A stretch of 64,000 nt of DNA from Moniliella sp. 'wahieum' (taxonomy: Eukaryota; Basidiomycota; Moniliellomycetes; Moniliellales; Moniliellaceae), in contig RSEE01000009.1 of NCBI GenBank assembly GCA_003971905.1, positions 124,001-188,000 of the forward strand, read 5' to 3'. How positions within the stretch are numbered: position 1 is the stretch's first letter; every line of letters begins with the position of its first letter. A program made the position numbers and the translations under genes. Shown here in pieces: positions 43,601-56,278 of the stretch. A model generated the notes under the pieces. The model saw nothing but the letters and a program-made list of their open reading frames with translations, ran no database searches and was not told the DNA's origin.

Positions 43601-46600
43601 GCTTCGCCGCCGATGCTGTCCGATCCGAAGCGGAGTTTCTCGAGATTCTTGCGTCGTTGGAAAGCGCGGACATGCAGGACCCGACGATGCGGGCGGCCCG
43701 GACTACAGCCAAGTTGCCCGACCAAGTTCTTAACCCCGACTCGGACACAAAGGTGTTGATGGAGACGTATGACGACTCCAACCACCAAGTGCATGATCCT
43801 GTGGCGTTTTACCTGGATGACTTTGCGCCCCCGCTGTGGACCGAGGAAGAGGAGAGCACGTTCAAGCGTCGCTTCAGCCTGTCCCAAGCAGTTTGGCAAG
43901 ATTGCTGCTGCGTTGCCATACAAGACCCCCGAGGACTGCGTTCGGTTTTACTATGCAACCAAGAAACTGCCGGGTTGGGACTACCGCGCTCTTGCCGCCG
44001 GTCGGTCGGGGGGAGGAAAGAAGAAGAAAACGACGCGTAAGACCAAGAAGGCGCGAGGCAACGCGCTCATGGTAGATGTCGCTTCCGCTTCCAACAAGGC
44101 GGACGTGGCCGATGGAGCAGAGGAGAGCACGACTGCAGGAGGAGATAAACGGAAATCTCTCAATTCGACTGGCCCAAGTCCTGTTCTTGGCTCTGCGCCC
44201 CACCCACATTTAGGCGCAGGCGATTCAGACGCACCCTCTCCCACGATCACAGCACCCACGCTAGGGCGCAAACGCTCGGCCCCGGACACGGCTGTGGGAG
44301 ATGATGAGACGAAAGGCTCCAAGAAGCGTGCGCGTAAACCGCCGGCGAATGGGCGAAAGAAGTCTCGTTCTGGCCCGGCGACGAACCCTGGGACGGAGAC
44401 GCCCCCACTGCGTCTGGTGTGGGCGACACGAGCGGTGAGACGCCTTCTGCTTCCACGGGGAGGGAGGCGGCGACGTGTTTGGGGATCTTGCTGCCGCCGC
44501 TGCACTTGAAGCACTTGCGGGCGCGGGCGCGCCTCCCAAGCCTACACCGGCAGGGGACAAAAAGAAACGGGCAAAAGGCAACACCACCTCCTTCTGGTCC
44601 CAAGCAGAGCGTACCGAGTTTCTCCGTTCCTTGGCTGTGTACGGCAAGGCGTGGACAACAATGTGTAGCACACTTGCTTCCAAGAGCGCAGCCCAGGCAC
44701 GCAACTACTACCGCCGGCATGAGAATGACGAGGAGGTCCGTGCGGCGCTGACCTTTGCGGAGACCAACAAGCCTCGGCCTGTGGAGGCGCGTCGGGCGGA
44801 TGCGGAGAGATGTTTCCTGAGGTCGAAGAGCCTGCTCCGGCCCCGGCGATGGAAATGCAGCGCAGCGCAAGCACAGGAAGTGGGCCCGCGGCTCCGGCTC
44901 CAGCTAAGCCGGGCTCGGCGGGGCAGGCACGGCTACCACGTCTACCACGTCTACCACTGCGGCGGTCAATGCGGCCCACGTGCTGGTCTATGGGCAGCAT
45001 CCCGCGGCCCCTCCCAAGCCCATGGGGCCTCGAATGGGAGCGTTTACCCCCGACTTGCATGCTCCGGCCGGGCCCCGTGGCAGTTACCCCCCTGCCCCGG
45101 CGAGCGGCACGGGAGCGCCCCCTTCGGGGTCTGGCTCCGGTTCGGGTTCGGGTGCGGGTTCGGGATCGGGATCGGGCTCAACGTCGACCGGTTCGGTAGT
45201 GGGGGCTACGCCAAGGCGGGTACAGGGCCTCCCTATTCTCACCTTCCGGCTCAGCTAGCGACGTCGCAGTACCCTCACATTGCCCGCCTACCTACACGGG
45301 ACAATACCAGGGCGCGCCCCTTTCGTCCCACTACCTGCCCCCCCAACTCCGCACCGCCTCAGCCCCACCTGGCCAGCAGTACGCCCCTCGCCTGCTCCTG
45401 GGCTTACCCCCGTCCATCCGCAGCCCGAGATGCGTCGGTTCCACGATCTGATCCACGCCTCTGCCCCGGTCTCTGCCTCGGCCTCAGGCCCCGCTCAAGC
45501 TCCCGCTCCAGGTGCTACTCCAGGTGCTGCTCCAGGTGCTGCACCTGCTCCCGCTCCCGCTCCTGCACCTGCCCCCGCACCTGCTCCAGCTTCTGCCTCC
45601 GCAGCCGCCCCCGCACCATCTGCGCCGTCGTCGGCACCCGCGGGTGCATCGGTCGCACCCGATGCCCACATTCCCTCCCGATCTATGAGCCCTCTTATGG
45701 CGCGAGCTGCAACAGGGGCAAATGCGTCACCACCGCCGACTTCGCCTCCTGCAACGGGAAGGTCCCAAGGCCCGCAGATGCACATCCAGCCTGCTTCGCC
45801 TGTGCGTCCGTCGGGACCGACTCGGTCGTTGGGGATTAGAAACTTGCTTAACTCTGATCCACCTGTACGAGCCAGATCGGCGTCTCACCCGTCCAACCCC
45901 ACCTCCCCTGCGGCAGCAACCATGCACCCCTCCCACTCATGCCGCCGGCAAGCACACGCCCTTCAAGGGGGCCAAGCCCAGTGTCAGTTCCTATGGGGCG
46001 CGGTGCGAGCCGTTCCAACCAACCCCCGCAGGAGGCATCCCGCTCCGTTTCCTCCGATGCAGGCACCGACCCTCGCCGTCCGGCGCCAGGGGGGGATGAG
46101 ACGGACGAGGAGGAGACCAAGCCTCTGGAAAGCAAGGGGTCGTTGCCAGCTGCAACTCAGATGAGAGACTATCGTGGCATGGGGGACTCGGAGGGGACGC
46201 GGCAGCCCGATGATCGCCCACGGTCTGCTCCCGGTGCCGGTCGCTGCTGGCAGCCGGAGCAGGGGAAGAGACAGGACCAAAGTCCGGTGGGCGTAGCCCT
46301 GCTGATCACCCTCCGTCTGCGGCTGCCTCGACAGTTGGTGGAACGAACGGTCGCCGATGCAAGCGTTGATGCCACTGGGCGGGAGGACGCTTCCGTCTCA
46401 TTCGCACTCCCATTCGTACGGGCGTAGCTTTCCCCTTCCCAGCTTGGCCGCCACGTATGGTGGTCAACCGGGGGCCAAAGCATCTGGCTCGCCGCCGCTG
46501 TTGTCGCTGGGACTGCGTAGGCCAAGTGTAGGCCGATCCGGTTATACGTCCCGAACCTCCTCGGCGCCATCGCCTGGAGGTATGTTCCATGCCCGCACAG

Positions 46601-47132
46601 CCAGCAATGTGTCGCACCCAGCCACCTCCCCTTCCTCCACACCTGGGGGTGGGGGTCTCCCCCCGGCCCTGGGGGACGATACGAGCCATATGAGCGTGCG
46701 CCGATCGCTCGGCCCGAGTCGCGGGAACGGAGCCACGAGTATGCGCCGCCCCATCAGCTTCGCAGGGCGAGTATGAGCCGTATGCACCGGGTCGGATCCC
46801 TTCCTCGTCGGCCTCGGCCATTGTGCGCACCGGGTCAGGTCACCCATTGAGCCCAGTATACTCTGCCGCGCAATGGACGGGAGCCTGGTTCGGGAGCAGT
46901 GTCGCCCCAACTGTCGTCCACCCTACCCGGGGTCGACTCTTTCCGTTCTTCCCGCTATCAGGGGCGGTACAATCCTCTTGCACCGCATCTGTCTGCTGCG
47001 CGAGGCGGCGGTTCCTCTACCACCCCTTCGCCGAACCCTGTTCTGCCCCCTCTGGACCGTCCCGCTGGCACGCCATCTGGACTAGAGGGCTACCATTACC
47101 GTCCTCCGTACGAAGAGGCCCCAGACCGTTGA
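40669..47132 (+). CDS. SNT1: Snt1/NCoR-like two-SANT-domain corepressor
   Basis: ATG at 40669 (MSTHSTTPPGPPGRQRKRRG). A long disordered N-terminus leads to a conserved helical block (ERKRTLLERNIMHRLSDPVK; APRAFPDQVYFEAGPLWLDM; LKATELAIMEREAATQQRLL; KLKEEYRDLNRKWLIHCRML). SANT1 is APPLWTEEEESTFKRRFSL then PKQFGKIAAALPYKTPEDCV and RFYYATKK; SANT2 is TSFWSQAERTEFLRSLAVYG, KAWTTMCSTLASKSAAQARN and YYRRHEND. The C-terminus is low-complexity (GSGSGSGAGS; APAPAPAPA) with SLGIRNLLNSDPP. Snt1 is the SANT subunit of the Set3 histone-deacetylase complex. Frame breaks are numerous, for example at CCC within SANT1 (~43889). A possible intron is at 42004-42061 (GTACGT, CTGAC, CAG), one base off frame. About 2,150 codons. 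Confidence 0.82.
45127..45180 (+). repeat. Gly-Ser coding repeat (GGTTCG/GGATCG)n in SNT1
   Basis: Degenerate 6-bp tandem repeat encoding an alternating Gly/Ser run. It keeps frame and acts as a flexible linker in the low-complexity C-terminus. Confidence 0.8.
45510..45600 (+). repeat. Ala-Pro coding repeat in SNT1
   Basis: Degenerate GCTCCAGGTGCT and GCTCCC/GCACCT units encode PGAAPGAAPAPAPAPAPAP. The antisense strand gives a long Gly-rich shadow frame, which I do not count as a gene. Confidence 0.8.
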
Positions 47133-48151
47133 TCGCAGATCTAACTCTAGATCTATCTGTGTTGCGTGAATGTTTGTACTGTATGTTTACCTTCTCGAAT
47201 TGCTGCAAATGGCGTCACCTGTGCCGTGTGTGGGCTGGGGGAGGCGAAGGGCTTACTTAGTCGTCCAACAGGCGAGGCGCGAGAAGGTGGGACAAGTTGG
47301 GATACCCGGCAGTAGAGTAGGAAGTGGCACGGTAGACTGTGGGAAAGCTGGGGATGTTGGGACTGTGGGGTGGGCCCGGGGTCGATAAGGAGGTGGTCTA
47401 CAGGACGAGAGGACGGACTGCAGTGTGGTATCGGCATGGCCTGCTATTGGAATAGGAGAGGAAGTGATACATGGAAAGTCCCACTCAATGGCACTACAAA
47501 AGTTAGTAGTTGGTGCCATAGTAACCCTATACATGGGTTTGTCGCCAACAAGCACACTGAGGACACGCCGGATGAGCAGGTCGGTTTGGGCACAGACATT
47601 TCTTCTTCCACAACCATAAGCTTCGTAAATATATGGCTACAATAGCGTGCCTTTCAATGAAGCAGAACGCATTCTACACTATTTGCAAGGCAATCCACAT
47701 ACATAGTAGAGAGCGGGTACAGACGAGAGATTGTGTGTATGGTACTGCGCTGTACAATATAGTTTTGCCTAAATGTTCTTGATCAACAACAAGAGTCTGT
47801 GACTGGAACGGATGGACCACAGGTTAGAGACGACGAAACATTCGAGAAAAGGATTGATTGTGCTCATTCACCATAAGACAGTAGAGTATTGCGAATGACA
47901 GAGCATGTTTTTTTGGTCCAAATGAGGCCTATTGCTTGTACTGGTAAGGCCTTGTGCCTGCTTGGGATCCGTAACGAGATTCAAAGTACCTGTACTCTCT
48001 CTCCTCCTCGTCGAGACCATCACCGGGGTCGTATTTCAATCTTTCCGTCCAGTCTGATACGTAGCCTTCTTTCCACTCGCTAGAAACTTGGCCAACTTCT
48101 CCTGTGAGGGGGACAACTTTTGGAGTAATGGGGTCATACGCATTCTCTTCC
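47133..48151. other. Intergenic between convergent SNT1 and the four-TM gene
   Basis: AT-richer than flanking genes, with no protein-like frame. It presumably carries both 3' ends. Confidence 0.5.
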
Positions 48152-48775
48152 TTACTTTCCCCAGCGTTGAAGACTCGTTCCGCCCAAAAGAAGTATCAAG
48201 CTCAACACCCATGCAAATAGGAGCATCCAGATAAAGACGGTGGCCGCCACTTTGGCCGCACAAAACCCGCTCAACGCATGAAGATAGTCGTCCGGACGCT
48301 TTCCTTGTTTGAGGTGGGACACGTCGACTCCCGAGGGAAGGTTGCATTCTTTTGCCGTTACCGTCGAGACCGTTTGAGCAATGGATCCGATCAAGACAAA
48401 AATGATGGCACTTGCCCTTACAATCCACCCAGCTCGCCATTCCCTGAGAAAATGGGCGGCAGGGAGAAAAGGGCAGCTTTCCGGACAAACGAGACGGGAG
48501 AAGAAGTATGACGGTCATCAGTAGGCTAAACAATGCGATGAAGATAAGAAAGCCACTGAGTCCACTCGGATTGCCAAGCCAGTGACCTTGGAACCCAGCG
48601 AGGGCAGCAGCGCATATTGTCACGACAAGGGAAATGATCACTTGGAGGATTAGAACCCAGAATTCAGATCGAAGAGGAACCTGTGAAGATCCAGAGGGGG
48701 AGTCAGTTCAATTGTTGCTAGAGGGCATTAGAGGGATCCAGGAAAAAGAGCTGGGCATACCTTTGTGGTAGGCAT
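48152..48775 (-). CDS. Four-transmembrane (MARVEL-like) membrane protein
   Basis: Exon 1 is only 15 nt (48761-48775, MPTTK). An 80-nt intron (48681-48760; GTATGC, AACTGAC branch, CAG) separates it from exon 2 (48152-48680). Hydrophobic helices: FWVLILQVIISLVVTICAAA; SGFLIFIALFSLLMTVILLL; after a frame change at TTTTCTCCC (~48465), WIVRASAIIFVLIGSIAQTV; and AAKVAATVFIWMLLFAWVLS. A Cys-containing loop (AKECNLPSGVDVSHLKQGKR) lies between TM3 and TM4. The layout resembles fungal MARVEL-type proteins; function unknown. Stop used: 48152 (LQRWGK); an alternative frame would run to 48036 with a basic tail. Confidence 0.55.
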
Positions 48776-51700
48776 AGTATGCCTCCAAAAGGTGCATGCC
48801 ATCCTTTTTGCTTTCCAGCAGCCTTTTCCTCGTCATAAGGGGGAGTCGCGTGCTTGTCGGCTTCCTGAGGAGCGGAGAGATACGATGTGCCCACCCCCAT
48901 CATTAAGCGATCGGATATGGAGGTAATGGTCGTCTGATGAGGGGGTAACTTGAGGAGGCAAAAGAGAGGGAGAAGAGGAGCTCAGATGTGCAATGAAAAG
49001 GATAACAAAGTCTAAGCACGCCGGGCAATAGCATCAACTAAGACTAGCGTCTATGTGAGAGACTCTTGTCTGTATAGCTATTCGCGGCAGAATGCGCAGC
49101 GCAACACTGCTACCACGTATACCCCCCCAGCATATATTTCATGTCTACTGTTGCACTCGTCCGTTTGGGAATATGACCTGCCGGTGAGTACACAGGCACA
49201 CAAGGAAGGCGCGCGGTCACTAAGGAAGAAGAGCATCTACACACGTGCTCTTCTATACGCCATAGACGAAGTATTAGGGGCTCAGCACTGAGTCACTTAC
49301 CAACACTTCATGAACAGTAGAACATTCCTTTTAATAGTGACTTTTTGCTTCTCTTGCATATTAGAGGTGCCGCTAGTATTGCTTGCTGTTCTGCTCGGGG
49401 TCGGGACTCAGTCTCTGTGGTCGGCAACGATGCCGGTTATGGAAAGGCTAGAAAAGACGGGCGGCAGCGTCAAAGCCGCGCCTCATCGACCTCACCCTCA
49501 GCGCCATCAGTGGGGCAAAGTCTGATTGCGTCGAGTGTATAACTGACCGTATCATAGTCACCAACAGGCACTCAGGCGAGGCGCGAAAATGAAGATAAAG
49601 GTGTGGTGTAGAAGATCGCTAAATAGCTCGCGGGGGAAGCCGAGGCAACTAACGACGGAACTATTACGCACTAGAGGACCACCCGGGCCTACGGCCCGGT
49701 CAGGTGCTTGGTGCTTGGTGCTTGCTCGCCACCTCAGCCACCGGTCCACCTTCGCCACCTTCGCCACCGTTCCCATGGTAGGGTTAGGTGGATTTATAAC
49801 CCATGTGTGGTGCTGAGGCGAGTGGCTGGGCTACACGTGCTATTAGGTCAGAACTTGGCATCGAGCTCTCTGTTTTATTAAAAGGGGATTACGCGTTACG
49901 CGTTACGGGAGAGGATGAGTGTGCGATCCTCTTCGCCACACATTGTGCCGTGGGCCTTCGGCCCGCACCTCCACCAACAAACAGCGCGCAGCTGTGTGAT
50001 ATACTAGCCTCACATTTCACGCGCCTCTTAATACTACAGCACTTCTGTGATTACACATCACAGACAGCCATCACTCATTGATATTCTATCTGTCGAGAGC
50101 TGAGATTAAGATCTGAAGAGATCCCATTGCTCCTTTGTATGCCTTAGGCGGGATCAGGGGATAAATGCTATGCTCCCTGAGCCCGCTCAATACTAGGCGT
50201 TTGCTTCTCAGCTCCCATGACACCTTCACCAAAGGTATTACAGGAGTAGGCGAATGGGGTTGCTAACAGGGAATCAACTATGTGTTTTGGCCGTCTCCAC
50301 TGTGGTCTGAAAAATCGCATCAGATGTAGCGAAAGGATGCATGCGGATGTAGCGGGAGAATGCATGCGAATGAGCGTAATGAATACACATGAGCGATGAG
50401 TGAGATCTGAGATGCTTTCAACCTTCCTCTTCAAAATAACCTGCTATTTCCCACGGTCAAAAATCGACAAATTTGGTACTTAATATAGAGTACCCTTTTG
50501 CCTTTTGTCATTGGCAGAGAGAGACGGAGGGTGGAACAGATTTTGCGAGGATTTCTGGTATATACTTGACCGTATTTTTACGCAAATCCCGATAGCTCAT
50601 CTAATATCGGTCATCCCAACCTGTTTCCAATGACGAAGAGAACGCCTCATGAATACGGAATGACAAACTCCTGTTGACTGTGGTCCTTCGGCTCCCAACA
50701 GTCGGTAGACCAGGCTCGCCTCGGTTCGGTCGGCTTCCCCACTGCGGTATGGTCCTGGCGTGTGGTACTGTCTTCCTCGTGCCCTGCATTCTCTTCTGTG
50801 TGCTTCACTGGCTCCTAGTCTGGCCTCCTATATAGATATGCCTCTGGACCCAGACCCAACGCTAGCTCCAATCCATCACCTTCCCCTCATCTTTCTGTCC
50901 ATCCGGCTCCCTAGGCCAACAGCTTCCACTATATACAGCCTATATCAATATCCTTCACACCTTTATGTTTCAATCAAAACAACACTTTGGTCTCGAAAGA
51001 CTTGTATATGTTGCAGGCATTTGTTACGACCACAGATCGCGATCCCAGGAGACACGGAGGATAAGAGTATAAAAACAGGTCAGATGGCCAATTGGGATTG
51101 ATTGATTGTGCGAGTGAAACTACAGAGTAGCTGAAAAGAAGGGGGGAGGGAATGGAAGGTGTTGAGAAGAGAGGATAGACCAGTGCGCTCTCCGAGCCGA
51201 GTCTTAGTATAGAAAGGGGGGTGTCAGCTTCCAGACTTGCACCCAAGCTGGGCACGCAGGTACTAGCGACCGCGGGTGGAAGTGGCTGGGAGTGCTAGAG
51301 TCTGGCTAGGATGCTTTCAGCATACTGCACTACTACCGTGTCAGTCCCGACACAGGTTGTGCTTCGTGTAAATATCATCGATTGCCCCTCGCAAGAAGGT
51401 TCACCCGCTATTCTTCATTGAAGAGGATTCCTTCCACAAAGCCGACATTATCAAGACCGCCTCCCCCGATCCCTTTCTCGCTTTAAAATATACATCGCGT
51501 ATAATCTCTGTTCCACAATTGTGATAAAGGTTGGGAACCTCAGTGATGCCGTCCCTTGTGAGGACGGTGTTGGAGGGGTAATGACAATTGTTCGGGTGTA
51601 CTTGATATACTACGGTTAGTACTAGTAGTTGTGATCATTATCAACGCTGCATGGTGATTCCGGAGTGTAGCTTGAGGCCTTAATATGCACGGCGTAAGAA

Positions 51701-52215
51701 AGATGGGACAAGTGGGGCACCGAAGAAGATTTCTATCTCTTTGGCTGTAACACAGCTATCAGAGGGAAGTCGTATTAGGCATCACGTGTCACACAGGAAA
51801 GAAAAGACCGCCGGACGACACGTCCATCGTAGCATCGAAGGATCCCCGCCCTGACTGGCCCAATTGATCTCCCAGTCCCTCAGACCAAGGCCCGAGCGGC
51901 GTGAGTACGCTGAGTAGGGTTAGCCCATCACGCATCGAGGCGGTGGCCCCATGCCCGCACCAGCCGCCAGGCAGCGGGGCAGAAACCAGCTGATGCAAGT
52001 TCAAATTAATCAAGCAACACACCGCTGCCCCCCCCTGTCCCTCGGCCGCCTCCGCCCCAGCAGGGTTCTGTTTCGCAACCGATACGGCTATTCCCGCTTC
52101 AGCCGGAAAAGATGCTTTGTCGCCGTGTCCACGTCGCTGTCAACGATCTTCGCAGCACCAAGGTGTAGGCTGCTACCTTCTTCTCCACCAACCCCCTCCA
52201 TCCCTCCTCCCACCA
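48776..52215. other. 3.4-kb gene-free, AT-richer block with GC hairpins
   Basis: No supportable gene on either strand. The base composition is clearly lower in GC than most of the window. Two very similar GC-only hairpins occur: CCGGGCCTACGGCCCGG (49683-49699) and GGGCCTTCGGCCC (49952-49964). Nearby are TGCTTGG repeats (49706-49727), TTCGCCACC repeats (49745-49768) and CGTTACGCGTTACG (49893-49906). 51870-52200 is the GC-rich promoter of GCV1. It could contain decayed transposons that I cannot name. Confidence 0.5.
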
Positions 52216-53544
52216 ATGCTGCGCCCGTCCCTTGCCATTGCCCGCCGTGCCGCCACGGCCGCCCCTGTTGCGGGTCGCGCTGTCTTTGCCGCTCACCGTG
52301 CGGTATTTGTTCCTGCCTCGGCCGCCGTCCCCCGGGCCTCGCGCACCTCGCTCGGACCCATGCGGGGACTGGCCACCTCGGCGGTTCGTGCCGGCGATGC
52401 CTCCACCCTTTCCCACACGTCGCTGTACGACTTCCATGTCAAGAATGGCGGCAAGATGGTTCCCTTTGGAGGATTTTCCATGCCGCTGCAGTACAAGGAC
52501 CAGAGCCCGCTGTGTCTCACAAGCATGTGCGCTCTGAGGCCGGCCTGTTTGATGTTGGTCATATGGTCCAACACACCTTCACTGGGCCTGGTGCCGCCGA
52601 CTTCCTCGAGAGTCTGACCCCCAGCGACTTGAAGGCCCTGGAGCCGTTCCAGTCTACCCTCAGTGTTCTCCTCCTGCCCGATGGGGGGATCCTGGATGAC
52701 ACGATCATCACCAAGCATGGATCGGACGCCGAGTTTTATGTTGTGACCAACGCTGGTTGCCGTGAAGGGGACTTGGCTTACCTTTCGCAGCACCTCCGCC
52801 TGGGCTGCGGCGGGTAAGCCCGAGGTGAAGCATTCCGTGTTGGAAGACCAAGGGTTGGTTGCTCTGCAAGGCCCCAAGGCCGCCGAGGTGCTTCAAGCGC
52901 TCACGCACGCCGGCCGAGCTGGATAATCTGACTTTTGGCCGCTCCATCTTTGCGCCTGTGGCCGGTGTTGAGGGCTGCCACATTGCCCGTAGCGGTACAC
53001 GGGCGAGGATGGATTCGAAATCTCCATTCCGGGTGGGCCGAACACGGTCAAGGTGACCGAGGCTTTGCTTGCTGCTGAGCCCGTCGCCCTCGCCGGCTTG
53101 GCCGCCCGTGATTCGCTGCGCCTTGAAGCTGGTATGTGTCTCTACGGACACGACTTGAACGAGACCACTTCTCCTGTTGAGGGCGCGCTCACATGGACCG
53201 TAGCCAAGTCCCGTCGCGCGCGCGCGGACTTCCCCGGTGCCCAGAGGATTCTCAATGAAATCCAATATGCGCCTGCGCGTCGCCGCGTCGGCTTCTTTGT
53301 TGAGGGACCGCCAGCTCGTGAGGGCGCCAAGATCTTTGCGGAAGACCAAGCCACAGTGGTGGGGGTGGTCACGTCGGGGATCTCCTCTCCTACGCTGGGC
53401 AAGAACGTGTCGATGGGCCTGATCAAGAACGGGTACCACAAGCGCGACACGCCGCTCTTCTTTGAGGTCCGCGGTAAGCTGCGCCCGGGCAAGGTGATCA
53501 AGATGCCCTTTGTGCCGAACAAATTCTACCGCGGCAAGGCGTAA
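52216..53544 (+). CDS. GCV1: Glycine cleavage T protein (aminomethyltransferase), mitochondrial
   Basis: ATG at 52216. A ~60-residue Arg/Ala-rich leader ([20 protein letters not shown]) without acids is a mitochondrial presequence. The GcvT fold starts [20 protein letters not shown], then [92 protein letters not shown], and the C-terminal barrel [20 protein letters not shown], ending NKFYRGKA. It transfers the aminomethyl carbon of glycine to tetrahydrofolate with the H, P and L proteins. The ~440-codon span matches the family. At least four frame breaks occur; one at 52507-52509 is exactly one C short in a CCC run. Confidence 0.95.
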
Positions 53545-54049
53545 CCAATGCACATACTACCCATCTGTGCCCACGGCCTCGTCTCGCCGCTCCCCTCAAT
53601 CGCCTGCCTTCACGCGACCCATGATACTGTACAAACGCCCTTTCATTCTCTTTTTGTCGAGCTCAACCTGGTTTCGGACCCCATTATGCAGACCTCAACA
53701 TTGTTGGCATACCTTCCCATCATCTGAATGCGTGAATGACGTTCCAGTAGGCCGGGGAAAAGTGATGAGAGTCCACTGTAAGCCAAGTCGGGCAGGTGCC
53801 AGACACGTACAAAGTTACTGGGTCCCTGGTAAGCTAGTGACCAGCTACTAGCAGCTACTCGTTGCTAGTTACTCGGGCCGTCGGTTTGCGAGCGTCAGGA
53901 CGGCGTGAGGCCGGGAGGCGGGCTTGGGATTGAAATGTGCAAAACGCCGTCGCGTCAAGCGTCGCGCGTCACGCGTCCCGGTCTGTGCCCCCAGAGCGTA
54001 GAAGAAGGCGAGGGTGTCGCCAACCCACCACGACCGCCGGTACGCGTGG
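53545..54049. other. Intergenic, GCV1 to BRE2-like
   Basis: The 3' flank of GCV1, then CTAGTTACTCG/CTACTAGC-like short repeats near 53830-53875, and GC-rich promoter sequence. No gene supported. Confidence 0.5.
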
Positions 54050-56278
54050 ATGGCCAGCGCTTCACCTGCCCCTCTCGCCTCGGCGGCCGACGCGCCTGCT
54101 GTGCCGCCCCCGTCCGAGCCAGAGTCGGAGCAAGGCGTTGGGATGGAGCCGGTCGCCAGCCCCGCTATCGAGTCGGACGCGCCGGCATCGCTTGCCTCCG
54201 CCCCCACCTCCTCTGCCCCGACTCCGCCCCATGGCCAAAAGCGCAAGGCAGGCGACGTGCACGAGTTTCTGTACAAGGCTGCGCCTCACCTCCTCGACGA
54301 GATTGGCCGGCGCTCTCCCGACCAGGAGGAGGACCATCGCGCGGCTCCCTCCCGCCGACGCTCTGGCCGCTCTTCCCGCCGCTCCAGCACACCCAAGCCT
54401 CCCCGCCCCACCTCCACAGAGAATGCGAAAGATTGCCCGCCCCACCTTCGCACCCCCAGCGACTTTCGCGGTCCCATTCCCGAGTTGAGCGACGCGACTT
54501 GGATCCACCCTGCACCGCAGTGGGCGGAAGGCACTACGCTTGGCCCCGATGGCCCATTGGGCCAGACGACCACCTGTCCCATGTGTCGCAACGGGTGGCA
54601 GTACGAGACGGCCGGCCCCGCGGCCGATATTCTTCCCTTGACCGTCTATCGCACCCTGCCTATGGCGCCCAGTGGGGTGCATTGGTCGTGGCAGGGCCGT
54701 TCGGTGTATACCTCCATCTCCGAGACGGCGGATGTGGTCTCGACCGACCGCGGCTTCCGTTCTGCCAGAGCCAACGTGCCCGTCCGCCAGGGAGGGTGGT
54801 ATGTTGAGGTTGAAATCCTTCCCCCCGGCCCACCCGTCACTGATCTTTCCGGTACCAACTCTCCCATGCCCCACAGTCCTCACCCGCACCGCCCCATCGC
54901 ACCTGGCCTACCGGGCGAAGCTCGTACGCCCGGCCCAGAGTGGAGCAAAATGAAGGACGGTCCGCATGTTCGGCTCGGATGGGCCGGCGCGAGTCGACGC
55001 TGAATGCGCCGGTGGGATTTGATGCGTATTCCTATGGCTTCCGCGACCAAGGCGGGGAACGGGTGACGATTGCCCGCCCCGTTCCCTATGGCCAAGCGTT
55101 TGGCCCCGGCGATGTGGTGGGCATGTACATTTTTCTTCCGCAAGAGCGGGAGCCTGTCCCGGGCGACGCGTATGATCCGGCGCGGATCCAGCGGAAACGG
55201 GTGCCGATTCGGTACCGCGGTGGGCTCTACTTTGAGTCGCTCGAGTATGCCCAAAGCAAAGAAATGGACTTTCTCCTGTCGGAATCCAAGTCGGGCCGGA
55301 TGAAATTGGACGCGTTGGGCAACCTGTTGCCTGTTCACCCCGTCGAGGGGGAAAATGCCAAACGCAAGTCGCGTACCCAACCAGGCCAGGTGGACCAAGT
55401 GGCCATCGCACGCGAGAAACTCATCTCGGGACTGAGACCGCTGCCGCGTCTCGAGGGCAGTCGGGTGGGCTTCTTTGTCAATGGTCAGCCGCAGGGGGTG
55501 GCATTCCGCGACCTACTGGACTACCGTCCTTTGCGCCGCGTCAACGTTCCCAAGGGCAAAGGCCAAAGCTCGGGCGAGGAAGTGCGTTCCGCAAGGGCGG
55601 CAACCGCGGCTTGGCCTCGGGCGAGGAAGAGGAGGGATTGCAACCCGAGTTGTCCCACTGGGCTTCCCAGGCGGATGTGCTCAAAGCGAGAGAGAACCAT
55701 TTTGACGATGGCGCGACTGGTTACTTTGCCTTTGTTTCTCTCTTTGGTGGCGCTCAGGCACGGATCAACCCGGGTCCCCATTTCCGCTTCCCCCGCCCGA
55801 CGATATTGACGCAGCGCTCACGGCGGTTGATGCGCAGCGAGGCACCGATCCCTCCGCCTCCCTCTCCCCCTCGAACTTGCCGCCCGGGCCCAGGCCCAGG
55901 CCCAGGACGTCCCGCCCGGCTCGATCGCTGCCAAGGTCAACGCGGTGGTCAACAACTTGCCCGTGAGGGATGTGGCGCCTTGGGGATCAGAGGGCGAGAG
56001 GCTGTGGCGCCCCCTTTGCGAAAGGGGGGATGAATGGTTGGAGGAGCAACTGCACCTCGATCTGCTCGATGAGAAGAAGGCTCAAGAATTGGCGGCCAAG
56101 GCGGCGGCGGCGAACGGGAAAGGGACGCCGGCGGCCGCGGGCGACGGCTGGTCTTTCGAGGTGGCTTCCCGTCTGGCCAAAGAACTCCTGGCTGGGCCCC
56201 GGGAGGGCACTCCAGTCGGGGACGCGTCGTCGTGCCAGATCCACCGACGGGGGGGGGTCGGGAAGGGACGCTGCATAG
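54050..56278 (+). CDS. BRE2: Ash2/Bre2-type SPRY protein of the COMPASS complex
   Basis: ATG at 54050 (MASASPAPLASAADAPAVPP). After a disordered N-terminus comes a helix (DVHEFLYKAAPHLLDEIGRR). The SPRY domain is split as in Ash2: VHWSWQGRSVYTSISETADV, GGWYVEVEILPPG, then HVRLGWARRESTLNAPVGFD, AYSYGFRDQGGERVTIARPV, FGPGDVVGMYIFLPQ and, after an insertion, RVGFFVNGQPQGVAFRDLLD. The C-terminal part reads DDGATGYFAFVSLFGGAQAR, INPGPHFRF, then WLEEQLHLDLLDEKKAQELA. Ash2/Bre2 supports H3K4 methylation by Set1. A frame break at 54988-54992 restores the conserved WARRE with one extra C; others lie near 55580 and 55800. The exact 3' end is uncertain. Confidence 0.78.

Noticed and set aside
45280-46164. 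Separate Ala-Pro repeat protein
   Set aside because: It lies in the low-complexity C-terminal part of the SNT1 gene with no start, promoter or stop of its own; best read as the same protein after a frame change.
48776-52215. Nuclear copy of mitochondrial DNA
   Set aside because: The block is AT-richer than its neighbours but not mitochondrial in composition, and no mitochondrial gene fragment is visible.
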